The notes: generated by a model from the sequence alone, not told the origin. Counted from the stretch's first letter, positions 15,328 to 24,173 are shown. The stretch: DNA of 50,037 nt from Bacteroidota bacterium (GCA_947460345.1 CANHGM010000022.1:1-50037), one strand, 5' to 3'. Translations and numbers: made by a program.

Positions 15328-17277
15328 TTAGTTTTGTTCTTTTTCTATCCAATTTCCATCTTCAGCAATTAAAGCTATTAACTCATCTACTGCAACCGAA
15401 GAAGGAAGGTTGCGTTTCACCACATCTTTATTTCTATATAAAGTAATCTTATCTACACCACTTCCTACATACCCATAATCAGCGTCTGCCATTTCTCCTG
15501 GGCCATTAACTATACATCCCATAATAGCAATTTTAACTCCTTTTAAATGGTCAGTTCTTTTTCTAATCATCGCTGTGGTATCTTGTAAATCAAATAACGT
15601 TCTACCACAACTTGGACAACTTATATATTCTGTTTTCGAAATTCTACACCTGCATGCTTGCAATATACCAAATGCCAATCTGTTGCTGGTTGATATAGAA
15701 GATTGACTTGAACCTAACCATATACCATCTCCAAATCCGTCAATAAATAAAGAACCTATATCAGTTGATGCATGCAATACCAAAGTTTCATTATTTTGTG
15801 TCGGATAGTGATTTTGAATGATTACTGGTAGGGTTATATTGTGTTTCATTAGCAACCAAAATAATTGTCGCAGTTCTTTTACAACATTTGCTGTCGTAGG
15901 CTTTAAAACCAATACCGCACAGTTTTGATATTGTTTTAATGTATCAATTGAAGGCAATGTTAAATCATTAATTGTTGTCAAAACAAAGTTTAATGGGCAT
16001 TCTATGTTGGGCTTAAATAATGAAATATGGTTGAAATATGGATATATATTCTTAGCGTTTGAGAGTTTTTGCCAGGTATCTATGTCTACAATTGCCTTTA
16101 ATCCATTGGGCAACATAAATGAAGGTTGAATATTACCTAAATATACATAATCAGCCCCTTGATCGTTCATATGCCATTTGTCAAGTTTTGCATCATATAT
16201 ATGCCCACATTGTTGTAAATCAAATTCTGTAATTTCAGAAAGGTGCGACATGTCTGAAACTACTCTAGGAACTTGTGTACCACCTATATTCTCAATCTCT
16301 ATAGATGTTCTTTTTTTATATTCATATGGAGAAAAAGCTTGGTTGATGCTTTCATCTTTACTCAAATCTATTGAAATAGGTTTTTCTATAGCTCTTTCAT
16401 TATACCTATTAACTAATGCTATGGCAACGGGTGCTTCAAATTCAGGGTCTTCTGTTAACGATACCCTAACAGTATCTCCAATACCATCTTCAAGCAAACA
16501 ACCAATACCTACAGCACTTTTAGTTCTTCCATCTTCTCCGTCACCTGCTTCTGTAACGCCAACATGTAAAGGGTAATCCATACCTTCCAAATTCATTTTT
16601 GCAACTAACAATCTATATGCTTGAACCATCACTTGAGCATTACTGGCTTTCATTGAAAGTACAATTTGATGGTAGTTTTCGTCTCTGCATATCTGCAAAA
16701 ATTCCATGGCACTTTCAACCATTCCTAGAGGTGTGTCACCATATCTACTCATTATTCTGTCGCTCAAACTTCCATGATTGGTACCAATTCTCATGGCTGT
16801 GCCGTATTCTTTACAAATTTTTACTAATGGTAAAAATCTTTCTCTGATTCTATCAAGCTCAGCATGGTATTCAATATCAGTATATTCTATGTTTTCAAAC
16901 TTTTTTTTGTCTACATAATTCCCAGGGTTAATCCTTACCTTTTCTACAATTCTGGCAGCCATTTCAGCGGCATTTGGGGTAAAATGTATATCGGCTATAA
17001 GTGGTGCATTATATCCTCTGTTTCTTAATTCCTTTTTTATTTGTTCTAGATTTCTAGCTTCATTAATACTGGGTGCTGTAATTCTAACAAATTCGCAGCC
17101 AGCATCTATCATTCTTATAGATTGCTCTACTGTTTTTATTGTATCCATAGTATCTGTTGTGGTCATACTTTGAATACGAATAGGATAGTCGCTACCAAGA
17201 GGTATATCACCTATCATGACTGTTCGGGTGGTGCGTCTTTTATATGCAGTAAAAGAAGAAGTGTAGTTAAAATTCAT
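15328..17277 (-). CDS. ispG: 4-hydroxy-3-methylbut-2-enyl-diphosphate synthase (long form)
   Basis: 649 residues. It converts methylerythritol cyclodiphosphate to HMBPP in the MEP route to isoprenoids, using a [4Fe-4S] cluster. The N-terminal TIM barrel starts YKRRTTRTVMIGDIPLGSDY and includes VRINPGNY and MRIGTNHGSLSDRIMSRYGD. A large insert occupies the middle, as in the plant/Bacteroidota form (the short form is about 370). The C-terminal cluster-binding part has CPSCGRTLF with Cys554 and Cys557 and MGCIVNGPGEM with Cys588 and Glu595. It heads the four-gene operon ending in rnhA. The MEP route fits the absence of any mevalonate genes here, though HMG-CoA lyase is present for catabolism. 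Confidence 0.96.
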   Translation of the reverse strand: MNFNYTSSFTAYKRRTTRTVMIGDIPLGSDYPIRIQSMTTTDTMDTIKTVEQSIRMIDAGCEFVRITAPSINEARNLEQIKKELRNRGYNAPLIADIHFTPNAAEMAARIVEKVRINPGNYVDKKKFENIEYTDIEYHAELDRIRERFLPLVKICKEYGTAMRIGTNHGSLSDRIMSRYGDTPLGMVESAMEFLQICRDENYHQIVLSMKASNAQVMVQAYRLLVAKMNLEGMDYPLHVGVTEAGDGEDGRTKSAVGIGCLLEDGIGDTVRVSLTEDPEFEAPVAIALVNRYNERAIEKPISIDLSKDESINQAFSPYEYKKRTSIEIENIGGTQVPRVVSDMSHLSEITEFDLQQCGHIYDAKLDKWHMNDQGADYVYLGNIQPSFMLPNGLKAIVDIDTWQKLSNAKNIYPYFNHISLFKPNIECPLNFVLTTINDLTLPSIDTLKQYQNCAVLVLKPTTANVVKELRQLFWLLMKHNITLPVIIQNHYPTQNNETLVLHASTDIGSLFIDGFGDGIWLGSSQSSISTSNRLAFGILQACRCRISKTEYISCPSCGRTLFDLQDTTAMIRKRTDHLKGVKIAIMGCIVNGPGEMADADYGYVGSGVDKITLYRNKDVVKRNLPSSVAVDELIALIAEDGNWIEKEQN

Positions 17278-17332
17278 CTAAGTTTGTGGATGTTTGCTAT
17301 ATATTACTCAAATAACTCAAAAATTGTTTAGA

Positions 17333-17512
17333 TTATTTTTTCTTAGTCATATATCGCCACTGTTCAAAAATAAGAGCTGTCAAGAAAAGAACCACCACTA
17401 CAGCTATAAAAGGATTGGTTCCTGGAATCAAACTAGAGATATGAATCACTAAATAAATCATAATTGCAATAATTATAATAAATATGAATATTGTTTTTGA
17501 AATTCTTGGCAT
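17333..17512 (-). CDS. Small two-segment membrane protein, 59 residues
   Basis: Read on the reverse strand from ATG at 17512 to TAA at 17335-17333. The start is MPRISKTIFIFIIIIAIMIY, then LVIHISSLIPGTNPFIAV, VVVLFLTALIFEQWRYM and a TKKK tail. There are two membrane segments (about 7-28 and 34-50) with a Pro-Gly turn, a basic start and a basic end, giving a helical hairpin with both ends in the cytoplasm. No family is recognised. It lies between ispG and the DUF1003 gene on the same strand, 39 bases after the DUF1003 stop, so it may be its partner or simply the next gene in the unit. Confidence 0.6.
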   Translation of the reverse strand: MPRISKTIFIFIIIIAIMIYLVIHISSLIPGTNPFIAVVVVLFLTALIFEQWRYMTKKK

Positions 17513-17551
17513 ATTTGATATCTAAAGCTTGCAAAGTTAAATTACGAAGTA

Positions 17552-18253
17552 TTATTTATCTGTTTTTATTTGCCTCAAAATATCTTCTAAATAATCACTC
17601 TGAATTTCTTGTATCTCTAAGAGTTTTTTGTTTTGATGTAATATCAAGTGATCCATTTTTTCATGCAATAATTTAATTTCTAATTCTGCTTTCAAGTTTA
17701 CTTTATAGTCTTGCTCGCCTCTGTATCTGTCTTTTTGCTCTTTTCTATTCTGACTCATCATAATAATTGGTGCTTGAATAGAGGCTAAACATGATAAAAT
17801 TAGATTTAATAATATAAAAGGGTAGGGGTCAAAAACTTTACTTTGAAGTAAAAATATATTCATGCAAATCCAGACCAATATAAATGAAAAGAAAAAAATT
17901 ATAAATGTCCAACTACCGCCAAATTCGGCAATTTTATCAGCCATTCGTTGACCTAAAGTTAATTCGTCTTCTATTCCAGGCTTTTGTTTGTCGGTTAAGA
18001 GCTCATCGTCAATAACAGCTTTTAAAACGGCTTTGTCTAATATATCAATTTCTTTGTTCTCGGTAGCAATAATGCTTTCAATGTATTTCTTTCTGTAAAT
18101 ATTTAAACTATCTATAGAAATATAACTTTCATGGTCAAAACTTGGAAAATCTTTTTGAATATAATTCACTAAAGGATCTCTAATCGAATCACATTTAATG
18201 GCAAGGTTAATATCTATTTCTTTATTAGTAATTAAGCATAATACTTTTTTCAT
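17552..18253 (-). CDS. DUF1003-family membrane protein
   Basis: 233 residues from the ATG at 18253. The DUF1003 core is clear: RMADKIAEFGGSWTFIIFFF, then a Pro-flanked second segment in FDPYPFILLNLILSCLASIQ and APIIMMSQNRKEQKDRYR. Two membrane segments are followed by a charged coiled-coil-like tail (KAELEIKLLHEKMDHLILH). The N-terminal part has KCDSIRDPLVNYIQKDFPSF, a soluble segment. Function is unknown; members are often called cytosolic-faced membrane proteins. Upstream in-frame starts would include the promoter, so the ATG at 18253 (or 18259) is used. Its promoter is the TATATTTG at 18262-18269. Confidence 0.85.
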   Translation of the reverse strand: MKKVLCLITNKEIDINLAIKCDSIRDPLVNYIQKDFPSFDHESYISIDSLNIYRKKYIESIIATENKEIDILDKAVLKAVIDDELLTDKQKPGIEDELTLGQRMADKIAEFGGSWTFIIFFFSFILVWICMNIFLLQSKVFDPYPFILLNLILSCLASIQAPIIMMSQNRKEQKDRYRGEQDYKVNLKAELEIKLLHEKMDHLILHQNKKLLEIQEIQSDYLEDILRQIKTDK

Positions 18254-18261
18254 GTGCATGG

Positions 18262-18269
18262 CAAATATA
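18262..18269 (-). promoter_or_regulatory. -7 element of the DUF1003 gene
   Basis: The reverse strand reads TATATTTG, ending 8 bases before the ATG at 18253. The position rules out the longer frame that begins with TTG at 18274 and predicts a leaderless or near-leaderless transcript. Confidence 0.6.
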
Positions 18270-18529
18270 GCCAATATACCAGAAAATAGGGGAGTCTATT
18301 AATTTAATATTCTGTTATTTTACAAAATTTAAACTAATATTTAATATATCTAATTAATTAATAATGTATTATTTACATATAAAATATGAATCTACATAAT
18401 TGATTTTAAACTACCTTGTATGTAAAGATTTAATAACCAATCAAATTTGCAAGTAATTGAAATATAACAACATAAAACCTTATTAACATTTCTTAATTAC
18501 CCACTTAACAAATGTTACTATGTTTGCTT
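18270..18529. other. AT-rich divergent promoter region, no gene
   Basis: The stretch between the divergent DUF1003 and HTH genes is strongly A+T-rich with runs such as TAATTAATTAATAATG. I saw no open frame of protein-like composition, no tRNA and no clear terminator. The two flanking TAnnTTTG elements suggest it holds only the upstream parts of the two promoters. Confidence 0.5.
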
Positions 18530-18537
18530 TACATTTG
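18530..18537 (+). promoter_or_regulatory. -7 element of the HTH regulator gene
   Basis: TACATTTG matches TAnnTTTG and ends 31 bases before the ATG at 18569. It lies downstream of the in-frame ATG at 18512, so the internal ATG is the start. Confidence 0.55.
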
Positions 18538-18568
18538 TAAATCCATAATTACAATTGTTATAACCCTT

Positions 18569-18904
18569 ATGAATACTGATATTTCCGAGCGTTTGCTCAA
18601 GATAATTGAAGAATACAATCACACAAAGAAATCATTTGCTGAATTGACAAATATCTCTCAACCAATCGTTACACATATCACTACAGGGCGTAACAATCCA
18701 GGGTTAGATGTGATACAAAAAATACTTTTATCTTTTCCTGAAATCAATCCAGATTGGTTAATTCTTGGCAACGACCCTATGAAAAGGCCTGGCTTAGAAG
18801 AACAAAATAAATTTGAAAAACAACTTAAAAATATTGAATTAGGAATTCAGCAAGCCAATAAAACATTAGTTCAAACTCTTGAGGATATTAAAAAGTATAG
18901 TTAA
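18569..18904 (+). CDS. Phage-repressor-type helix-turn-helix protein
   Basis: 111 residues from the ATG at 18569. Residues about 5-60 form a CI-type HTH: ISERLLKIIEEYNHTKKSFA, then ELTNISQPIVTHITTGRNNP (recognition helix), LDVIQKILLSFPEINPDWLI and LGNDPM. The PEINPDWLILG motif is typical of repressor-like proteins in Bacteroidota. The tail (residues 70-111) is charged and helical, probably a dimerising coiled coil (FEKQLKNIELGIQQANKTLV). There is no protease-type peptidase domain, so it is not LexA-like. The target is unknown. gatC follows with its own promoter. Confidence 0.83.
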   Translation: MNTDISERLLKIIEEYNHTKKSFAELTNISQPIVTHITTGRNNPGLDVIQKILLSFPEINPDWLILGNDPMKRPGLEEQNKFEKQLKNIELGIQQANKTLVQTLEDIKKYS

Positions 18905-18910
18905 TAAGCT

Positions 18911-18918
18911 TATATTTG
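18911..18918 (+). promoter_or_regulatory. -7 element of gatC
   Basis: TATATTTG lies 7 bases after the HTH stop and ends 4 bases before the gatC ATG at 18923, giving a probable leaderless or near-leaderless start. Confidence 0.6.
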
Positions 18919-18922
18919 CCTT

Positions 18923-19213
18923 ATGAAAATAACAGATGAAACGATAGATAAATTATCGAATCTTTGTAAACTAGAATTTGCTGATGATTCTAGAGATGAA
19001 ATGAAATTAGATTTGGAAAGAATAGTAGGTTTTTGTGAACAACTCAATCAGCTTGATACATCAGATGTAGAACCTTTGATTTACATGTCTGAAGAAATAA
19101 ATAATTTAAGAGAAGATGTGGTTAAAGATATGATTAGTAGGGATGATGCTTTAAAAAATGCCCCTTCTAAAGATACTGATTATTTTAAAGTTCCTAAGTT
19201 CATAGAAAAATAA
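18923..19213 (+). CDS. gatC: Aspartyl/glutamyl-tRNA amidotransferase subunit C
   Basis: 96 residues, the normal GatC length. Motifs are [20 protein letters not shown], then [27 protein letters not shown] and the C-terminal [17 protein letters not shown]. GatC bridges GatA and GatB in the complex that turns misacylated Glu-tRNA(Gln) or Asp-tRNA(Asn) into the correct amidated form. GatA and GatB are not in the window. The ABC ATPase gene begins 10 bases after its stop. Confidence 0.94.
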   Translation: MKITDETIDKLSNLCKLEFADDSRDEMKLDLERIVGFCEQLNQLDTSDVEPLIYMSEEINNLREDVVKDMISRDDALKNAPSKDTDYFKVPKFIEK

Positions 19214-19223
19214 GCTACTACTA

Positions 19224-19931
19224 GTGTCTAATATTATTGAAATCAAAGGCATTAAAAAGTCTTATCGTATTGGCGGAGAAACAGTATATGCTTTAAAAGG
19301 TATTGATTTAATCATTGAAAAAGGCGAATACGTAGCTTTGATGGGACCATCGGGTTCTGGTAAGTCTACTTTAATGAATATGCTTGGCTGTTTAGACACA
19401 CCCGGCGAAGGTTCATATATGCTCAATGGGTTAGATGTAAGCAAAATGGATGACAATGAACTAGCAGAGGTCAGAAATAAAGACATTGGCTTTGTGTTTC
19501 AAACATTTAATTTGATGCCTAGGCTAAGTGCTCTTGAAAATGTAGCCATGCCATTGATATATGCCGGGGTAAAAAAAGAAGAACGAGAAAGCAGAGCAAA
19601 AGTGTGTTTAGAAGCTGTTAAGTTAACAGATAGAATGACACACAAACCTAATGAACTCTCAGGTGGACAAAGGCAAAGGGTGGCTGTGGCTAGAGCTCTT
19701 GTAAACAATCCTTCTATCATATTGGCTGATGAACCTACAGGAAACTTAGATTCAAAAACTAGTGAAGAAATGATGAATTTGTTTGAAGAGATTCATAAAA
19801 AAGGAAATACGGTAATTGTGATTACTCACGAAGAAGATATAGCTAGACGTGCCTATAGGATAGTGAGGTTGAAAGATGGGTTAATAGAAAAAGACGAGCC
19901 CAATATTCCTTTAAAAACCATCAATAATTAA
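19224..19931 (+). CDS. LolD/MacB-type ABC transporter ATP-binding protein
   Basis: 235 residues from a GTG start. Motifs in order: Walker [11 protein letters not shown]-loop in [20 protein letters not shown], signature [15 protein letters not shown], Walker [14 protein letters not shown], and H-loop VITHEE. The [11 protein letters not shown] segment and short C-terminus place it in the LolD/MacB/FtsE class that drives lipoprotein release, efflux or envelope processes. No permease gene is adjacent, so its partner must be elsewhere. It lies 10 bases after gatC and 6 bases before the barrel-like gene, so it is probably in one unit with them. Confidence 0.93.
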   Translation: MSNIIEIKGIKKSYRIGGETVYALKGIDLIIEKGEYVALMGPSGSGKSTLMNMLGCLDTPGEGSYMLNGLDVSKMDDNELAEVRNKDIGFVFQTFNLMPRLSALENVAMPLIYAGVKKEERESRAKVCLEAVKLTDRMTHKPNELSGGQRQRVAVARALVNNPSIILADEPTGNLDSKTSEEMMNLFEEIHKKGNTVIVITHEEDIARRAYRIVRLKDGLIEKDEPNIPLKTINN

Positions 19932-19937
19932 CCCAAT

Positions 19938-20681
19938 ATGAAAAAATATATTGTCACTTTATGCTTGTCTATTTTTATAATTTCTTTATCTAAAGCTCAA
20001 ATAGCTAATAATATAACTAAGAAAAAAGAGTTTTCAGTTAGAACTACTTTGCTAAACAAATTTAATCCTAAAAATACATTCTACTATACAAAATATAGTG
20101 CTGATAATAAAACTGCATGGCAACACAGTGCTAACATTGCTTTTAATCAAGGAGTAAACAATATGATTAACCTAAACAATTTCTCAAAACCTGACAATTT
20201 TAATAGCATTCCTAATAAATTTAAAAACAACAATAACATGAGTATCACATTGGAATATTCATTTTCTAAACTATTTAATATTATCATGTTTGATAAAGTG
20301 TGGTTCAGTCATGGACCTGGAATTGGATTGACTTGTAATAATGTTAGAAACCAAAATAGTATTAATAGTTTTTATAAAACCAATGATTCATTTGTCTATA
20401 ATCAAATGACTAAAATCAACATCAATACTACATTTATTTCACCTACTTTAATGTATACAGCCTATATAAAATATGCCATAACCAGTAGAATAATTGTTGG
20501 TGTAAATGTAGGATACAATGGTTCATTTAATTTAAACAATAGAGTGAATAAAACAGATGCATTAAAATGGGTTGATAATTCGTTCGTAAGTGATAAATCC
20601 ACTAAAAACATAACTAAAGGTTTTAGCAGTAATTTATCTACAATTCCTCAATCTAGTTTTGTGCTTTCAGTGATGTTTTAA
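19938..20681 (+). CDS. Secreted protein, likely outer-membrane beta-barrel
   Basis: 247 residues with a signal peptide (MKKYIVTLCLSIFIISLSKAQ). The mature part alternates short polar/aromatic strands and Asn-rich turns (LLNKFNPKNTFYYTKYSADN, ITSRIIVGVNVGYNGSFNLN) and ends in SSFVLSVMF, a C-terminal beta signal with final Phe as in outer-membrane barrels. No named family is recognised. It is 6 bases after the ABC ATPase stop. The region after it (20682-20810) holds no gene. Confidence 0.68.
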   Translation: MKKYIVTLCLSIFIISLSKAQIANNITKKKEFSVRTTLLNKFNPKNTFYYTKYSADNKTAWQHSANIAFNQGVNNMINLNNFSKPDNFNSIPNKFKNNNNMSITLEYSFSKLFNIIMFDKVWFSHGPGIGLTCNNVRNQNSINSFYKTNDSFVYNQMTKININTTFISPTLMYTAYIKYAITSRIIVGVNVGYNGSFNLNNRVNKTDALKWVDNSFVSDKSTKNITKGFSSNLSTIPQSSFVLSVMF

Positions 20682-20810
20682 AAACAATCACTCAAAAAAT
20701 CATAGTTTTTAAATTAAATATATTGTTGATAAATAGCAATACACCTTTTGTCGCTTTTTTTACCTCCTAGCTATACAATGCTTTGAGTTATCTACAGATA
20801 AAAAAAATAA

Positions 20811-21197
20811 CTATGCCATGCCTAAATTGGCTTGCATTTCATGAATTTGACTTTCCCAGAGTTGTTTGTTTTCAGCCAATTCTTTTTCAGCACTAAAGTC
20901 AGTTATGATTAGAGCAATATCACCTGTAATTTCATCTTTTTCAATATCAAATTCAAAGAACTCATCTTTTTCAGAATCGAGCCATTGATATCTAATAGAT
21001 TTATTTGTTACTTTCTTTAAAATTCTTGCTGATCTTGTTTCACCAGTCCATTTAAAAACATAATCTCCATTTTTAATGTCCACATCGTCGCAAAACCATT
21101 CTGCTAAACCAGAAGGAGAACTTAATAAACTATAAAGCATAGGAGCAGAAAGTTTTAATTCAAACTCCATTTGATACATCTTTTTTGTAGTAGCCAT
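20811..21197 (-). CDS. START-like (AHSA1/SRPBCC) domain protein
   Basis: 128 residues forming one START-like domain: MEFELKLSAPMLYSLLSSPS, GLAEWFCDDVDIKNGDYVFK, WTGETRSARILKK and FDIEKDEITGDIALIITDFS, ending in a helix EKELAENKQLWESQIHEM. The LAEWF-DDV and WxGxxxxA motifs are those of the Bacteroidota START-like family and of AHSA1-type domains. It binds a small hydrophobic ligand or assists another protein; nothing specific is known. It is divergent from panB, with about 150 gene-free bases between. Confidence 0.87.
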   Translation of the reverse strand: MATTKKMYQMEFELKLSAPMLYSLLSSPSGLAEWFCDDVDIKNGDYVFKWTGETRSARILKKVTNKSIRYQWLDSEKDEFFEFDIEKDEITGDIALIITDFSAEKELAENKQLWESQIHEMQANLGMA

Positions 21198-21323
21198 GAT
21201 AAATAAACGTTATACCTTTTATCCTTTTTGATAGTCAATTAGTTTAAAAATATTATGACAAATATAATGCTGCAACCATATTAAACAAATTTAATTCATT
21301 ATTTTTAGTATAAATGTTAGCCT

Positions 21324-21331
21324 TACCTTTG
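21324..21331 (+). promoter_or_regulatory. -7 element of panB
   Basis: TACCTTTG matches TAnnTTTG and ends 20 bases before the TTG start at 21352. Confidence 0.55.
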
Positions 21332-21351
21332 TACACTTAATCTAATTCACG

Positions 21352-22173
21352 TTGGAAAACAATCAATACAAACAGATAAAGCGAGTTACCACACATGTTT
21401 TGTTAGAAATGAAACAAAGAGGTGAAAAAATTTCTATGCTCACGGCATATGATTTTACTTTTGCAAGAATATTAGATGCATCTCTTATAGATGTTATTTT
21501 AGTTGGTGATTCAGCTAGTAATGTGATGGCGGGGCATACCACTACGTTGCCCATAACACTAGACCAAATGATTTACCATACCGCATCAGTTACACGTGCT
21601 GTAGAGCGTGCTTTAGTTGTAGCTGATATTCCGTTTGGTTCATATCAAGGCAATAGTAAAGAAGCTCTTAATTCTTCTATCAGACTGATGAAAGAAGCAG
21701 CTGCACATGCTGTAAAAATGGAAGGTGGTATTGAAATTATTGATTCAGTGAAACGTGTATTATCTGCTGGTGTTCCTGTAATGGGGCACTTAGGTCTGAC
21801 TCCTCAAAGCATATATAAATTTGGTACTTTTGAAGTAAGAGCTAGAGAAGAAGCTGAAGCCAACAAATTGATAGAAGATGCCAAATTGCTTGAAGAAGCT
21901 GGTTGTTTTGCTATTGTTCTCGAAAAAATACCTGCTAAGCTGGCTGAACGTGTTGCTTCTGAATTAAAAATCCCGGTAATTGGCATTGGTGCTGGGGGTA
22001 ATGTAGACGGGCAAGTTTTAGTACTGCATGATGTGCTAGGTTTAACTAAAGAATTTAACCCTAGATTCTTAAGAAGATATATGAATCTATATGACGATGT
22101 AAAAATAAACGTGGAGCGTTATATAGAAGACGTAAAACTGGGTGACTTCCCGAATGAAAAAGAACAATATTAA
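21352..22173 (+). CDS. panB: 3-methyl-2-oxobutanoate hydroxymethyltransferase
   Basis: 273 residues from a TTG start. It adds a hydroxymethyl group from methylenetetrahydrofolate to 2-oxoisovalerate, the first step of pantothenate synthesis. Motifs are [59 protein letters not shown] and [20 protein letters not shown], the family's conserved active-site parts. The next ATG is about 20 codons in (before QRGEKISM); a start there would lose part of the conserved N-terminus, so TTG is preferred. trpS begins 18 bases after the stop. Confidence 0.95.
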   Translation: MENNQYKQIKRVTTHVLLEMKQRGEKISMLTAYDFTFARILDASLIDVILVGDSASNVMAGHTTTLPITLDQMIYHTASVTRAVERALVVADIPFGSYQGNSKEALNSSIRLMKEAAAHAVKMEGGIEIIDSVKRVLSAGVPVMGHLGLTPQSIYKFGTFEVRAREEAEANKLIEDAKLLEEAGCFAIVLEKIPAKLAERVASELKIPVIGIGAGGNVDGQVLVLHDVLGLTKEFNPRFLRRYMNLYDDVKINVERYIEDVKLGDFPNEKEQY

Positions 22174-22191
22174 TAGTATATAATTTGATTT

Positions 22192-23199
22192 ATGAGTAAC
22201 CAAGAGATTGTTGTTAGTGGGGTGAGACCCACTGGTATGTTGCATTTAGGAAACTATATGGGTGCTGTGAAAAATTTCATACAAATGCAGCATGAGTATA
22301 AGTGTTTTTTCTTTATTGCAGATTACCACTCGCTTACAACGCATCCCACCCCTCAAGATATTAAATCAAGCGTAAAGCAAGTGTTTGCTGAGTATTTGGC
22401 TTGCGGTATTGACCCTGAAAAAGCCACCATATATATACAAAGCGACTTACCTCAAACAGCCGAATTGTATATGCTTTTGAATATGAATGCTTATAAAGGT
22501 GAATTAGAAAGATGTACTTCTTTTAAAGATAAAGTTAGAACACAACCCAATAACGTAAATGCTGGCTTGCTTACCTACCCAGTATTAATGGCAGCTGATA
22601 TTTTGATTCATAAAGCGGGTAAAGTGCCGGTGGGTAAAGACCAAGAACAACATTTAGAAATGGCCAGAACTTTTGCCAACAGGTTTAATAGAATGTACCA
22701 AACAGAATATTTTATTGAACCCCATGCGTTTAATTATGGCAACAATTTAGTGAAAATTCCAGGCTTGGGTGGCAAAGGTAAAATGAGTAAAAGTGAAAGT
22801 GAAATGGATGCTATTTTTTTAGCAGACTCACCTGAGTTGGTCAGAAAAAAAGTGATGAAAGCTAAAACTGATAGCGGCCCTACCGAACCTAATCAAGCTG
22901 TTAGTGAAGAGATTCAAAATTTATTTGATTTAATGAAAGTTGTATCTACACCTGATACATTATTATATTTTGAAGAGACCTATAAAAATGCAACCATTAG
23001 ATATGGCGATTTGAAAAAGCAATTGGCTCAAGACATGGTGGCATTTACATCTCCCATATATGAAAGAATTCAGCAAATAAAAGCTGACGAAGCATACTTG
23101 ACCAAAGTAGCCAAAATAGGAGCTGAGAAGGCTTATGAGAGTGCTTCTAAGACAGTAAATGAAGTTAGAGAAATCATAGGATTTAAAAAAGTTTGGTAG
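22192..23199 (+). CDS. trpS: Tryptophanyl-tRNA synthetase
   Basis: 335 residues, the normal bacterial length. It charges tRNA(Trp). The class I HIGH-type motif is HLGNYMG at 18-24 and the KMSKS motif is at 197-201 (GGKGKMSKSES). Other family parts are FIADYHSLTT, LTYPVLMAADILIHKAG and VPVGKDQEQHLEMAR. It follows panB by 18 bases and precedes tRNA-Arg. TrpS is the known target of the E. coli HipT kinase; this window also carries a HipT-like gene, at 1778-2809, without evidence that the two interact. Confidence 0.97.
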   Translation: MSNQEIVVSGVRPTGMLHLGNYMGAVKNFIQMQHEYKCFFFIADYHSLTTHPTPQDIKSSVKQVFAEYLACGIDPEKATIYIQSDLPQTAELYMLLNMNAYKGELERCTSFKDKVRTQPNNVNAGLLTYPVLMAADILIHKAGKVPVGKDQEQHLEMARTFANRFNRMYQTEYFIEPHAFNYGNNLVKIPGLGGKGKMSKSESEMDAIFLADSPELVRKKVMKAKTDSGPTEPNQAVSEEIQNLFDLMKVVSTPDTLLYFEETYKNATIRYGDLKKQLAQDMVAFTSPIYERIQQIKADEAYLTKVAKIGAEKAYESASKTVNEVREIIGFKKVW

Positions 23200-23217
23200 T
23201 ATTCTAAAGTTTCTTTT

Positions 23218-23246
23218 TTGCAATTAAATGAAACTACTTATATTTG
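23218..23246 (+). promoter_or_regulatory. Promoter of tRNA-Arg: TTG -33 and TATATTTG -7
   Basis: TTG at 23218-23220 and TATATTTG at 23239-23246 are separated by 18 bases, close to the Bacteroidota sigma-A consensus (TTTG-N19-TAnnTTTG). The -7 element ends 13 bases before the tRNA 5' end. Confidence 0.75.
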
Positions 23247-23259
23247 CAGCCCTTTAGAC

Positions 23260-23333
23260 GGTTTCGTAGCTCAATTGGATAGAGCATCTGACTACGGATC
23301 AGAAGGTTTAGAGTTCGACTCTCTACGAGACCA
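23260..23333 (+). tRNA. tRNA-Arg, anticodon ACG
   Basis: 74 bases fold into a full cloverleaf: acceptor GGTTTCG with CGAGACC (one G-T pair), D-arm GCTC/GAGC, anticodon stem TCTGA/TCAGA with loop CTACGGA (anticodon ACG), variable AGGTT, T-arm TAGAG/CTCTA with loop TTCGACT, discriminator A. The 3' CCA is not encoded and must be added. The first anticodon base should be deaminated to inosine to read CGU, CGC and CGA. Confidence 0.96.
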
Positions 23334-23341
23334 CTAATTTA

Positions 23342-23376
23342 AAAAGCTTTCAAGATTTTCTCTTGGAAGCTTTTTT
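23342..23376. terminator. Terminator after tRNA-Arg
   Basis: A 14-bp stem (AAAAGCTTTCAAGA with TCTTGGAAGCTTTT, one G-U pair) encloses the loop TTTTC and ends in a T6 run on the + strand. The reverse strand also begins with a run that ends in U-rich sequence, so it may also serve the convergent gene ending at 23394. Confidence 0.85.
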
Positions 23377-23393
23377 GTTTTTTGAAACTTGAT

Positions 23394-24002
23394 TTACTTT
23401 CTTTCTATATCCACTAAATCTCCTTGTTCAAACATTTCATTTAAATCATCTTTGTGCATGGCTTGTTCCGTTCCATCATATATTTCATCGCCTTTATGCA
23501 TCATTCTTTTCATATCTCCAATATTTGTGCATTCAACTATGCTTTCTTGGTAATATATGCTGTCATTTCCTAAATGAGTCACTTTGTAAATTGTATATTG
23601 TTTATTAGCTATCATTACCCCATATATATCGCCACTTTTAGGTGCTGTGGCCATCTCTTTTAGCTTTGCTTTGTTTTGACTACTTGTGATGCTTCCCCAA
23701 CCTATCAAAGCTGCTACTACTATAAGTCCTGAAAAAGTCCAGATAGGCGTTTTGGCTTGTGATGCAACGTTCTCATAGTTTTCTTTTAAACTTGCATTAA
23801 ACTCTTTTTTCTTTAAAACCAATTTGCAATGCGAACATTGTGTGGCTCCCGTTTTACCTAAAGGGAAAAATGGAATCCAAAAGATGTGAGCATATCTTTG
23901 CATAACCACAAGTTGAGTAGTATGCATTTGCTCGCAACTACTGCATTTCATGGTTAAATTTTCTGTTTCTAAAGTGGTTGCTTTTGAACCGTAAATTATC
24001 AT
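23394..24002 (-). CDS. Zinc-ribbon membrane protein
   Basis: 202 residues. Residues about 18-65 hold two Cys pairs, KCSSCEQ and QCSHCKL, flanking RYAHIFWIPFFPLGKTGATQ. The latter is typical of small zinc-ribbon modules whose CxxC pairs bind zinc, and the sequence IFWIPFFPLGK recurs in Bacteroidota and other zinc-ribbon family proteins. One membrane segment follows (IWTFSGLIVVAALIGWGSIT, about 87-106), then a soluble region (APKSGDIYGVMIANKQYTIY, then LGNDSIYYQESIVEC). The zinc part should be cytosolic and the tail outside. No function is known. It is convergent with tRNA-Arg. Confidence 0.78.
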   Translation of the reverse strand: MIIYGSKATTLETENLTMKCSSCEQMHTTQLVVMQRYAHIFWIPFFPLGKTGATQCSHCKLVLKKKEFNASLKENYENVASQAKTPIWTFSGLIVVAALIGWGSITSSQNKAKLKEMATAPKSGDIYGVMIANKQYTIYKVTHLGNDSIYYQESIVECTNIGDMKRMMHKGDEIYDGTEQAMHKDDLNEMFEQGDLVDIERK

Positions 24003-24141
24003 ATTATAGTTATTATTTTTTGCGAATATAGAATATAAAACAATGACCTTTATTTTATTATTTGAATTTTAAAGAATGATAATATAGTTTAAAATAAAAT
24101 CTAAAAAATTACTGAATGTTATTTCCAGTTTTTTATGAAAC

Positions 24142-24173
24142 AAAAAAGCCAACCTTTTTACAGATTGGCTTTT
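24142..24173 (-). terminator. Terminator downstream of lepB
   Basis: On the reverse strand AAAAGCCAA and TTGGCTTTT pair around a 12-base loop, followed by T-rich sequence. It lies 20 bases beyond the lepB stop at 24194. Confidence 0.75.

Noticed and set aside
19224-20681. A complete ABC exporter (ATPase plus permease)
   Set aside because: The gene after the ATPase is a signal-peptide barrel-like protein with no permease membrane segments.
21198-21351. Possible small gene or RNA between the START-like gene and panB
   Set aside because: Only short AT-rich frames; nothing beyond the two divergent promoters is supported.
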